Below, piece after piece: positions 7,835 to 14,927 of a stretch of 64,000 nucleotides of DNA. Origin of the DNA: an uncultured Cellulomonas sp. (GTDB lineage: Bacteria > Actinomycetota > Actinomycetes > Actinomycetales > Cellulomonadaceae); contig NZ_CANLTL010000003.1 of assembly GCF_947494015.1 (NCBI RefSeq), positions 310,001 to 374,000 on the forward strand, given 5' to 3'. How positions within the stretch are numbered: the first letter of the stretch is position 1; each line of letters begins with the position of its first letter. The notes beneath the pieces are model-generated. The model made no database searches. It saw nothing but the letters and a program-made list of their open reading frames with translations, and had not been told where the DNA came from. A program made the translations under genes and the position numbers.

Positions 7835-8824
7835 ATGCGCCATCCGTCCGCCGAGGTGCTGCGCCGACTGGCCGAGCAGCCCGCCGCCGTCGCCGACCCC
7901 GACCGTGACCACGTCGTCGGATGCCCGCAGTGCCTGGACGGGCTGGTGGCGGCGCGCCGCCGCGACGTCGGCGAGCGGCCGGCGACGCCCGGCGCCGGCC
8001 CGTTCCGTGACGTGCTGCGCCGTCCGGCCGTCGCCGTCCTGGCCGTCGTCACGGTCCTCGCCGGCGGCGCGACGGCGGCCGCCCAGGACTGGCTGCCCGT
8101 CTTCCGCACCGAGGGGGTGGCGCCGGTCGGCGTGGCCGCCGCGGACCTGGTCGCGCTGCCGGACCTCAGCGCGTACGGCGACGTCGTGGTGAGCGGCGAC
8201 GACGACCTGCGCGGTGTCGCCGACGCGGCGGCCGCCGAGGCGGCGACCGGCCTGGAGGTGCCGCAGTCCACACGCCTGCCGCGCGGGGTGACCGGCGAGC
8301 CGGCGCACCATGTGGCCGGTGAGGTGGGCGTGACGCTGACCTTCTCGGCCGAGCGCGCCGCCCAGGTGGCCGCCGACGCGGGCACGACGCTGCCGTCCCC
8401 GCCGCCCGGTCTGGACGGGAGCGAGCTGCGCCTGGTCGCCGGTCCCGGCGTGGCCCAGGTGTGGTCCGGCGGCGCCGGGGGACCGTCCCTCGTCGTCGGC
8501 CGCGCGGTCGCGCCGTCGGCCTCCTCCAGCGGGGTGCCGCTGGAGACCGCGCGCGACTACCTGCTGTCGCTGCCCGGCGTGCCCGACGACGTCGCGGCGC
8601 AGCTGCGCACGGTCACCGCGGACCGCGCCACCCTGCCGCTGCCGGTGCCAGTCGACCTCGTCACGACGTCGACCGCGGACGTCCACGGGGTGCCTGCCAC
8701 CGTGCTGACCACCCGCGACGGGACGATCTCGGCCGTGGTGTGGGTGCAGGACGGGGTGGTCACCGCCGTCGGCGGTCCGCTGGATGTCGACGAGGTGCTC
8801 GCCGTCGCCCGCGGGCTGCGCTGA
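7835..8824 (+). CDS. ZAS-like (HxxxCxxC) single-pass membrane protein
   Basis: Predicted 329-residue membrane protein. A short cytoplasmic N-terminus has His26-x3-Cys30-x2-Cys33, the zinc-binding pattern of ZAS anti-sigma factors. One membrane segment spans about 65-84. A roughly 240-residue outer domain follows with no family I recognise; its end (VPATVLTTRDGTISAVVWVQDG) looks like a beta-rich sensor domain. ATG 7835 has an AGGAG site 9 nt upstream. It is the first gene of an operon with an ABC ATPase and permease, 2 bp apart. No sigma factor lies nearby, so an anti-sigma role is unproven; it may instead sense something for the transporter. Confidence 0.6.
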   Translation: MRHPSAEVLRRLAEQPAAVADPDRDHVVGCPQCLDGLVAARRRDVGERPATPGAGPFRDVLRRPAVAVLAVVTVLAGGATAAAQDWLPVFRTEGVAPVGVAAADLVALPDLSAYGDVVVSGDDDLRGVADAAAAEAATGLEVPQSTRLPRGVTGEPAHHVAGEVGVTLTFSAERAAQVAADAGTTLPSPPPGLDGSELRLVAGPGVAQVWSGGAGGPSLVVGRAVAPSASSSGVPLETARDYLLSLPGVPDDVAAQLRTVTADRATLPLPVPVDLVTTSTADVHGVPATVLTTRDGTISAVVWVQDGVVTAVGGPLDVDEVLAVARGLR

Positions 8825-8826
8825 CC

Positions 8827-9948
8827 GTGGCCGAGGGAACCGGCGCCGGGGCGAGCCGCGAGGCGGTCGACGCCCCCCGGCCCGACGCCGCCCTGCCCGA
8901 CGCCGCCCGGCCCGACGCCCCCCGACCCGACGCCGCCCGCGCGGACGCCGCTCGCCTGGTGGCCGGGCTGCCGCCCGCACCCGCGATCTGGTGCGCGGGC
9001 CTGCGCAAGGGGTACGGGCGCCGTCCGGCCGTCCGCGACGTGTCGCTGGAGGTCGCGCGCGGCGAGGTGGTCGGGCTGCTCGGCCCCAACGGCGCCGGCA
9101 AGACGACGGTCATCAAGATGCTCCTGGGTCTGGCCCGGCCGGACGCGGGCGAGGCCATGATCCTGGGCCGGCCCTCGACCGACCCGGCCGCCCGCGCCCG
9201 CGTGGGCTACCTCCCCGAGCTGTTCCGCTACCAGCCGTGGCTGACGCCGGCGGAGGTGCTCGCCCTGCACGTGCGGCTGGCCGGGGCGAGCGTCCCCGTG
9301 GCCGAGCAGCGCGACTGCCTCTCCCTGGTCGGGCTCGCCGGGCGGACCGGCGACCGGCTCGGCGGGTTCTCCAAGGGCATGCAGCAGCGACTGGGCCTCG
9401 CGGTCGCCCTCGTGGCGCGGCCCGAGCTCGTCATCCTCGACGAGCCGACCAGTGCGCTGGACCCGCTCGGCCGCGCAGACGTGCGCGACATCGTGCTGAG
9501 CCTGAGGTCGCGCGGTGTCGCGGTGCTGCTCAACTCCCACCTGATCGGCGAGGTGGAGCGCGTGTGCGACCGGGTCGTCATCCTCGACTCCGGGCGCGTC
9601 GCCGCGTCCGGCAGCCTCCCGGAGCTGCTGGGCCGACGGGAGGTGCGGCTGCACCTGACCGAGCTGGGCCCGGCCGCCGAGCAGCGGCTCGGGGCCACGG
9701 GCGTCGTCGAGCGCGTCGGCGACTGGTTCACGGTCGCCCTGCCGGCCGACGACGGGCCGGGCGACGGTGGGCCGGGCGGTGACGGGCCGACCGGTGACGG
9801 GCTCGCCGTCCCGGACCTGGTCCGTGACCTGGTGGGCCTGGGAGCGCGCGTGCACGCGGTCGAGCCGGGCCGGATCAGCCTGGAGGAGCGTCTGCTCGGC
9901 ATCCTGCGCGCGGGCACCGCCGGACGACCCACCGAGGGGGAGCAGTGA
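8827..9948 (+). CDS. ABC transporter ATP-binding protein
   Basis: Nucleotide-binding subunit of 373 residues. After a low-complexity N-terminus of five degenerate Pro-Asp-Ala-Ala-Arg repeats (about 18-43) comes an ABC domain: Walker A GPNGAGKTT near 86-94, signature FSKGMQQR, and Walker B VILDEPTSALDP. The C-terminal extension after about residue 270 is typical of CcmA/NatA-type exporters. The GTG at 8827 comes 2 bp after the previous stop. It overlaps the permease by 4 bp, so the two are translationally coupled and likely form an exporter or drug/antibiotic-type transporter; the substrate is unknown. Confidence 0.85.
   Translation: MAEGTGAGASREAVDAPRPDAALPDAARPDAPRPDAARADAARLVAGLPPAPAIWCAGLRKGYGRRPAVRDVSLEVARGEVVGLLGPNGAGKTTVIKMLLGLARPDAGEAMILGRPSTDPAARARVGYLPELFRYQPWLTPAEVLALHVRLAGASVPVAEQRDCLSLVGLAGRTGDRLGGFSKGMQQRLGLAVALVARPELVILDEPTSALDPLGRADVRDIVLSLRSRGVAVLLNSHLIGEVERVCDRVVILDSGRVAASGSLPELLGRREVRLHLTELGPAAEQRLGATGVVERVGDWFTVALPADDGPGDGGPGGDGPTGDGLAVPDLVRDLVGLGARVHAVEPGRISLEERLLGILRAGTAGRPTEGEQ
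8881..8955 (+). repeat. 15-bp in-frame tandem repeat, about five copies
   Basis: Degenerate copies of CCCGACGCCGCCCGG lie head to tail inside the 5' end of the ABC ATPase gene and encode Pro-Asp-Ala-Ala-Arg-like units. The length is a multiple of three, so copy-number change would alter linker length without a frameshift. Confidence 0.7.
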
Positions 9949-10805
9949 GCACGAGCCGGACCGTCCTGACCATCGCGGCACTGACGCTGCGCGAGGCCTC
10001 GCGGCGCCGGGTCGTGCTGGCCGTCGCCGGGCTGACCGTGGTGCTGCTCGCGCTCAGCGGCTGGGGCTTCTCGCGGCTCGCGGCCGAGGCCGGCGAGAGC
10101 GGGCTGACCAGCGGGGAGGCCCGGCTGACCGCCTCGATCGTGCTCAACCTGGTCATGTTCGGGTTCAGCCTGATCGCGGCCCTGGGCACCGCCTTCCTCG
10201 CCGGGCCGACGCTGTCGGGCGAGACCGAGTCCGGCATCGCCCTGGCGGTGCTGGCGCGCCCGGTCCGGCGCCCGGCCGTGCTGCTGGGCAAGTGGCTCGG
10301 GCTGGTGACGTTCGGGACCGGGTTCGTCGTCGTCGCCGGCCTGGCGCAGTGCCTCGTCGTCCTGGTGACGGTGGACTACTGGCCGCCGCAGCCCGCCGTC
10401 GCCCTCGCCCTGCTGGCCGCGCAGACGGTCGTGCTCCTGACCCTGGCGCTGCTGCTGTCCACGCTGATCTCGCCGATGGCCTCGGGCGTGGTGGCGGTCG
10501 GCATCTTCGGTGCGACATGGATCGCCGGTGTGGTGGGCGGCATCGGGTCGTCGCTCGGCAACGACGCGGTCGCCCGGGTGGGCACGGTGTCGCGCATGCT
10601 GCTGCCGACCGACGGCCTGTGGCGGGGCGCGATGCACGCCTTCCAGGACCCCTCCGCGTTGGTCCAGATGGGCGGCGACGAGGTCGGGGCCTTCCCGTTC
10701 CTCGGCGTGGCGCCGCTGAGCCCGGGCTACCTCGCCTGGGCGGCGGTGTGGGTGGCCCTGGTGTGGGCCGTCGCTGCCGCCTCGTTCCAGCGCAAGGACC
10801 TGTGA
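9945..10805 (+). CDS. ABC transporter permease (ABC-2 type)
   Basis: Integral membrane partner of the preceding ATPase, 286 residues. About six hydrophobic segments are visible, starting near residues 24-42 and ending with ALVWAVAAASF near the C-terminus. The loop after the second segment, GPTLSGETESGIA, and RPVRRPAVLLGKWLG are characteristic of ABC-2/NatB-type permeases. It starts at GTG 9945 in a 4-bp overlap with the ATPase stop. Together with the ZAS-like gene it forms a three-gene export operon. Confidence 0.85.
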   Translation: MSTSRTVLTIAALTLREASRRRVVLAVAGLTVVLLALSGWGFSRLAAEAGESGLTSGEARLTASIVLNLVMFGFSLIAALGTAFLAGPTLSGETESGIALAVLARPVRRPAVLLGKWLGLVTFGTGFVVVAGLAQCLVVLVTVDYWPPQPAVALALLAAQTVVLLTLALLLSTLISPMASGVVAVGIFGATWIAGVVGGIGSSLGNDAVARVGTVSRMLLPTDGLWRGAMHAFQDPSALVQMGGDEVGAFPFLGVAPLSPGYLAWAAVWVALVWAVAAASFQRKDL

Positions 10806-10818
10806 GCGAGTCCGGGCG

Positions 10819-11487
10819 ATGGGTGATGGTCAGGGTGACCTGCCCCGCGGCGCGGTCGTGCTCGACCTGCCGTTCGAGCGTGCCGGTGGGCGCTGGCGGG
10901 TCGAGAACAGCCCGGCCCGACGGGTGCCCAGCCACGGGACCTGGTCCTTCGGCACCTCGCACGCGATCGACTTCGTCCCCGTGGACGACGCCGGCCGCTC
11001 CGCGCCGCGCACCTGGCGCCGCCTGGTGGCCCCCGAGCCGCCCGAGCTCGTCGTCGGGTTCGGCCGGCCCGTCCTCGCGCCGGTGTCCGGCACGGTGGTC
11101 CTCGCGCACGACGGCGAGCCCGACCACCACGCCCGGCGCTCGGCCCTGACCCTCGTCCCGTACGCGCTCGGCCAGGCCGGACGCGTCCGCGCGGGCGCCC
11201 CGGCGGTCGCCGGCAACCACGTCGTGATCGCCGTGGGCGAGGGTGGGCCGTACGTGCTGCTGGCTCACCTGCGCGCGGGCACCGTGCGGGTGCGCCCCGG
11301 GGACCGGGTGCGGACGGGGGACCTGGTGGGTGAGTGCGGGAACTCCGGCAACAGCACCGAGCCGCACGTGCACCTGCAGGTCTGCGACTCCATCCGGTGG
11401 GAGGTGGCCCGCGGGCTGCCGCTCGCATTCCGCCGGCGCGCCGGGCCGCCCCGGGTGCCGGGCGAGGGGGAGGTCGTCGAGGCCTGA
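10819..11487 (+). CDS. M23 family metallopeptidase-like protein
   Basis: Protein of 222 residues with a lysostaphin/LytM-type fold. His and Asp of SHAIDF (about residues 47-52) match the first zinc-binding pair, HLRAG the middle His, and EPHVHLQ the final HxH. Such peptidases cut peptide cross-links in peptidoglycan. No signal peptide or membrane segment is evident, which is unusual for a wall hydrolase; it may be inactive on the wall or leave by another route. It follows the ABC permease by 13 bp and may be the fourth gene of that operon. ATG 10819 lacks a strong ribosome site. Confidence 0.75.
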   Translation: MGDGQGDLPRGAVVLDLPFERAGGRWRVENSPARRVPSHGTWSFGTSHAIDFVPVDDAGRSAPRTWRRLVAPEPPELVVGFGRPVLAPVSGTVVLAHDGEPDHHARRSALTLVPYALGQAGRVRAGAPAVAGNHVVIAVGEGGPYVLLAHLRAGTVRVRPGDRVRTGDLVGECGNSGNSTEPHVHLQVCDSIRWEVARGLPLAFRRRAGPPRVPGEGEVVEA

Positions 11488-11512
11488 GCGCAGCGCCGGC
11501 GACGACGCCCGG

Positions 11513-12199
11513 TCAGCGGGGTCCGCACGGGTCCGCACCGACGACTGCGGGCGTCGCCGGCGGGGCCGCCGCAGGGGCGGGGGGCGCGGCGCGACCGGCC
11601 CCGCGGGTGCGGCTCAGCCGCTGCAGCACCCGGTCGACGACGGCCCCGGTCAGCAGGCCACCGGCCACACCGGCCACCACGCCGACCACCGGGTGGTGGC
11701 GGTCCAGCAGCTGCCCGGCCCCCACACCCAGCGCCAGCGAGTAGGCCGACCACAGCAGGGCTGCGACGGCCGCGATGGCGCTGAACCGGCGACGGGAGAA
11801 CCGCGCGGCGCCGGCGGCCATCGCGACCGCGACCCGGCCGCCGGGGACGAAGCGGGCCCCGATGATGAAGGCGGCCCCGCGGTGCCGCAGCGCGCGCTCG
11901 GCGCGGTCGACGGCCCGCTGCCCGCGGGCGGACCGCAGCACCCGCAGGCCGCGCAGCGGCACCCGTCGGCCGAAGGAGTAGGCGAGCTGGTCGCCGCAGA
12001 ACGCGCCGGCGGCGGCTGCGGCCCCCAGCAGCCAGAGCGAGGGACGACCGCTGACCGCCGGCAGCGCCGCGAGCCCGATCACCAGCGACTCGCTGGGGAC
12101 CAGGGGCAGCACGCCGTCGAGCGTCGTCGTCAGCCACAGCAGGACGAGCACCCACGGTGACCCGGCGGCGACGTCGGCCCACGCGGCGAGCTCAGGCAC
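11513..12199 (-). CDS. DedA family membrane protein
   Basis: Predicted 228-residue integral membrane protein of the DedA/SNARE-associated family, implicated in phospholipid (undecaprenyl-phosphate or phosphatidylethanolamine) flipping and membrane homeostasis. Family signatures are present: VPSESLVIGLAA near residue 35, GDQLAYSFGRR near 70-80 and IGARFVPGGRVAVAMAAGA near 110-130. The C-terminal 40 residues are an Ala-Pro-rich tail not typical of the family. It starts at GTG 12199 and converges on the M23 gene, leaving only 25 bp. Confidence 0.85.
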   Translation of the reverse strand: MPELAAWADVAAGSPWVLVLLWLTTTLDGVLPLVPSESLVIGLAALPAVSGRPSLWLLGAAAAAGAFCGDQLAYSFGRRVPLRGLRVLRSARGQRAVDRAERALRHRGAAFIIGARFVPGGRVAVAMAAGAARFSRRRFSAIAAVAALLWSAYSLALGVGAGQLLDRHHPVVGVVAGVAGGLLTGAVVDRVLQRLSRTRGAGRAAPPAPAAAPPATPAVVGADPCGPR

Positions 12200-12301
12200 G
12201 CCGCACCCTCGGTCCGGCGGCGCGCGGCGCGGCGGGTGCGGCCGCCGGGTGCACCGGCCCCGGACGGTCCGCCGGCGGCCGCACCGGGCGCCTGGCGCCG
12301 G

Positions 12302-12508
12302 TCACTCGTCGACCCACTCGAGCAGGTCGCCGGGCTGGCACTGGAGCACCCGGCACATGGCCTCCAGCGTGCTGAACCGCACGGCCTTGGCCCGGCCGTT
12401 CTTCAGCACGGCGACGTTCGCGGGCGTCAGGCCCACGCGTTCGGCGAACTCGCCGACGCTCATCTTCCGCTTGGCGAGCTCGACGTCGATGCGCACGACG
12501 ATGGGCAT
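12302..12508 (-). CDS. XRE/Cro-CI type helix-turn-helix regulator (YozG-like)
   Basis: A 68-residue regulator that is almost entirely a helix-turn-helix domain: SVGEFAERVGLTPANVAVLKNG (about 17-38) gives the two recognition helices, and the end CQPGDLLEWVDE is typical of small YozG-like proteins. ATG 12508 shares its A with the TGA of the upstream DUF2975 gene (TGATG), so translation is coupled. XRE + DUF2975 pairs are common in Gram-positive bacteria, with the membrane protein thought to modulate the regulator. It is the obvious candidate to bind the dyad repeated at 7721 and 13027. Confidence 0.85.
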   Translation of the reverse strand: MPIVVRIDVELAKRKMSVGEFAERVGLTPANVAVLKNGRAKAVRFSTLEAMCRVLQCQPGDLLEWVDE

Positions 12509-13005
12509 CAGATGACCGCATCCATGTCGGTGCGCAGCGCCGCCGCCTGCCGCAGCAGCGCGCGCATGACGATCATCAGCATGACGACGACGCCGCCGAC
12601 CAGCACCAGCCCGAACAGCAGCATCGGCGTCCCGGGGTCGCGCAGCTCGGGCGTGACGTAGATGACCACCGTCAGCGCGGTGGCGATGCCGGCCAGCAGC
12701 AGCCAGGCCGCGGTGATCGCCCAGACGATCCCGTCCACCCAGACGAAGGCGTCCCGGCTGAAGATCCGGTCCGCCTTGACCATGGTCAGCAGCTTCCAGG
12801 TGCACACGATGACGACCTGGACGCACAGCAGCTCCAGCACGCCGACGACGGTCAGCGGCCAGCGCAGGCCCGCCATCGCCCCGGACCCCTGCCCGACGTC
12901 GGAGAACTGGCCGGGCACGGAGAGGGTCTGCCCGACCACGCAGGCGGCGAACAGCAGGACGAGCAGGACGCGCAGGAGTCCCACCACGTTATGCGTCAGG
13001 TTCAT
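12508..13005 (-). CDS. DUF2975 domain membrane protein
   Basis: Predicted 165-residue membrane protein with four hydrophobic segments (about 8-28, 45-65, 90-115, 120-145), matching the DUF2975 family of unknown biochemical function that almost always precedes a small XRE regulator. ATG 13005 begins exactly 6 nt after a GATCCT -10 element, so the transcript is probably leaderless; an ATG seven codons upstream would lie within the promoter. It is followed at once by the regulator gene. Its promoter is copied in front of the ZAS-ABC operon. Confidence 0.8.
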   Translation of the reverse strand: MNLTHNVVGLLRVLLVLLFAACVVGQTLSVPGQFSDVGQGSGAMAGLRWPLTVVGVLELLCVQVVIVCTWKLLTMVKADRIFSRDAFVWVDGIVWAITAAWLLLAGIATALTVVIYVTPELRDPGTPMLLFGLVLVGGVVVMLMIVMRALLRQAAALRTDMDAVI

Positions 13006-13043
13006 GCATCGAGGATCGGCGAGCATCTATCGAAAGTCAATAG
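13006..13043 (-). promoter_or_regulatory. Leaderless promoter with dyad operator
   Basis: On the minus strand CTATTGACTTTCGATAG (13043-13027) is a dyad containing -35 TTGACT. A 17-nt spacer and -10 GATCCT (13017-13012) follow, then CGATGC and the ATG of DUF2975. The -10 to ATG gap of 6 nt implies a leaderless mRNA. The dyad overlaps the -35, so a bound regulator would block polymerase, suggesting autorepression by the XRE protein. Confidence 0.65.
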
Positions 13044-13135
13044 ACGACACGCGCGTCCGCGCGAGCCGGAGGTCGACCGGCAGCCGCGGTGCGCCGCTCG
13101 TTGCCCGGCAGCCGCCCGGCCGCCGCCGTCACGGC

Positions 13136-13141
13136 TAGCGT
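13136..13141 (+). promoter_or_regulatory. -10 hexamer for a leaderless start
   Basis: TAGCGT is followed by 6 nt and ATG 13148 of the AlkZ-like gene, the same spacing as the other leaderless starts here. Confidence 0.45.
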
Positions 13142-13147
13142 GCCGTC

Positions 13148-14236
13148 ATGACACACCACCTCAGCCGTGAGCAGGCGCGGCGGGTCGCGGTCCGCGCGCA
13201 GCTGCTGGACGCCGGACGCCCCGCCGACCTGCTCGACGTGGTCAGGCGGCTGACGTTCCTGCAGCTCGACCCGACGGCGGCCGTCGCGCCGAGCGCCGAT
13301 CTGGTCGCCTGGACCCGGCTGGGCGGGGCCTACCAGCCGGCGCACCTGCAGCGCGCCCTCGACGAGGACCGCACGGTGTTCGAGTTCCGGGCCACGGTGC
13401 GGCTGATGGCGGACCTGCCGCTGTACCGGGCGCAGATGGCCCGCGCGCCGCAGCACCGCCAGGCGCGTGAGTGGCTGGAGGCGAACGCCTCGTTCCGGCG
13501 CGCCGTGCTGGACGGGCTGCGCGACCGGGGCCCGACCCTGTCGCGGGACGTGCCGGACCTCAGCGTCGTCCCGTGGCCGTCGACGGGGTGGACGAACAAC
13601 CGCAACGTGACGCAGATGCTGGAGATCCTCGCGGCCCGTGGCGAGGTCGCGGTGACCGGACGGCAGGGCCGCCAGCGCCGGTGGGACCTCGCCGAGCGGG
13701 TGCTGGCGATGGACCTCGGCGAGGTGCCCCACGACGAGGCGGTGCGCCGGCGCGACGCGAGGCGTCTGGCCGCCCTGGGGATCGCCCGCGCGTCGACGAC
13801 GGGCCAGCCGGTCGAGCCGGCCGACGTCGGCGACGCCGGCGAGGCGGCGACCGTCGAGGGGACCGTGGGGGAGTGGCGCGTCGACCCGGCGGCGCTCGAC
13901 GGGTCGTGGGACGGCCGAACCGCGCTGCTCTCGCCGTTCGACCGGCTCGTGCACGACCGCGCCCGCGCGCTGGAGCTGTTCGACTTCGACTACACCCTGG
14001 AGATGTACAAGCCCCAGGCCAAGCGGCGCTGGGGCTACTTCGCCCTGCCGGTGCTGCACGGCGACCGCCTCGTCGGCAAGCTCGACGCGACCGCGGACCG
14101 CAAGGCCGGCGCGCTCACCGTCCACGCGCTCCACCGCGACGTGCCGTTCACCCCGGCCATGGCCGACGACGTCGACGCGGAGATCGAGGCGCTGGCGGCC
14201 TGGCTCGGCCTGGGCGTCACGCGCGCGGACGCGTGA
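13148..14236 (+). CDS. Winged-helix DNA glycosylase family protein (AlkZ/YcaQ-like)
   Basis: A 362-residue protein of the HTH_42 family that includes AlkZ and YcaQ, glycosylases that unhook interstrand crosslinks or bulky alkylated bases. The early block VRRLTFLQLDPTAAVAPS near residues 33-50 corresponds to the region holding the catalytic loop in AlkZ (there QxQ or QxD; here QLD). Later parts WRVDPAAL and the family C-terminal beta-barrel segment KRRWGYFALPVL are present. It is a single gene with a leaderless start and converges on a GNAT gene. The enzymatic substrate is not established for this subgroup. Confidence 0.8.
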   Translation: MTHHLSREQARRVAVRAQLLDAGRPADLLDVVRRLTFLQLDPTAAVAPSADLVAWTRLGGAYQPAHLQRALDEDRTVFEFRATVRLMADLPLYRAQMARAPQHRQAREWLEANASFRRAVLDGLRDRGPTLSRDVPDLSVVPWPSTGWTNNRNVTQMLEILAARGEVAVTGRQGRQRRWDLAERVLAMDLGEVPHDEAVRRRDARRLAALGIARASTTGQPVEPADVGDAGEAATVEGTVGEWRVDPAALDGSWDGRTALLSPFDRLVHDRARALELFDFDYTLEMYKPQAKRRWGYFALPVLHGDRLVGKLDATADRKAGALTVHALHRDVPFTPAMADDVDAEIEALAAWLGLGVTRADA

Positions 14237-14259
14237 CCGGTCGTTCGGCGCACCGTTCA

Positions 14260-14273
14260 GCCGGCGTTCCGGC
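14260..14273. terminator. Short hairpin between convergent genes
   Basis: GCCGG-CGTT-CCGGC is a 5-bp stem with a 4-nt loop in the 54-bp gap between the AlkZ-like and GNAT stops. The terminator role is inferred from position. Confidence 0.35.
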
Positions 14274-14290
14274 GCGGGAGAGCCGCCCGA

Positions 14291-14794
14291 TCAGGCCCGC
14301 CCGTCCGCGTCGAGGCGCCGGTACATCACGTGCAGCCCGACGAGCCCGTGCTCGGGATGGTCGAACGCCTCGGGCACGGTCGCCAGGACCCGGAAGCCGA
14401 GGCTCTGCCACAGGTGCACGGCCGGCGTGTTCGTCTCCACGACGGCGTTGAACTGCATGCTCCGGTAGCCCGCGTCGCGGGCCCACTCGAGCACCTCGGC
14501 GCCGAGCCGTCGTCCGACGCCGCGGCCGTGGTGGTCGGGGTGCACCATGAACGACGCGGTGGCGACGTGCGAGCCACGGCCCGGCCGGTTGGGGCCCGTC
14601 GTCGCCGTCCCGAGCAGGGTGTCGCCGTCGACGGCGACCACCGTCCGGCCCGGCGGCCGGGCCATCCACAGCACGCGGGCCTCGTCCGACGACAGCCCGT
14701 CGGGGTAGGTGTACGTCCGCCCGGCCGCGACGATCGAGCGGAACACGGGGAAGATGTCCGGCCAGTCCTGCGCCACGGCCTCGCGGATGATCAC
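14291..14794 (-). CDS. GNAT family N-acetyltransferase
   Basis: A 167-residue acetyltransferase with the full GNAT core. The acetyl-CoA pyrophosphate loop is HHGRGVGRRLG (Q/R-x-x-G-x-G/A type) near residues 89-99, preceded by the strand ATASFMVHPD and followed by MQFNAVVETN and LGFRVLATVP. The acceptor is unknown; small actinobacterial members of this type resemble phosphinothricin/methionine sulfoximine acetyltransferase relatives. The GTG start at 14794 is preceded by TACAGT and 6 nt. Confidence 0.85.
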   Translation of the reverse strand: MIIREAVAQDWPDIFPVFRSIVAAGRTYTYPDGLSSDEARVLWMARPPGRTVVAVDGDTLLGTATTGPNRPGRGSHVATASFMVHPDHHGRGVGRRLGAEVLEWARDAGYRSMQFNAVVETNTPAVHLWQSLGFRVLATVPEAFDHPEHGLVGLHVMYRRLDADGRA

Positions 14795-14800
14795 GGACGG

Positions 14801-14806
14801 ACTGTA
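14801..14806 (-). promoter_or_regulatory. -10 hexamer for a leaderless start
   Basis: TACAGT on the minus strand lies 6 nt before the GTG of the GNAT gene, predicting a leaderless mRNA. Confidence 0.45.
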
Positions 14807-14846
14807 GGCCGTGCCGCGCGGGCGACGGCTCCGGCACGAGCGGGTC

Positions 14847-14886
14847 GCCGTCCCCGGGCGGCGGCGCGCCGCCGCGCGGGGACGGC
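14847..14886 (-). terminator. Large hairpin downstream of the treXYZ operon
   Basis: A 9-bp outer stem (GCCGTCCCC with GGGGACGGC) encloses a 3-nt internal loop on each side and a perfect 16-bp palindrome of CGG/CCG units (14859-14874). It lies 42 bp past the treZ stop and before the GNAT promoter. It is the strongest intrinsic-terminator candidate in the window, though it lacks a T-tract. Confidence 0.6.
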
Positions 14887-14927
14887 GTGCCGGCGTCGGT
14901 CGGCGTCGGTCGGGTGTCGGTCGGCGT

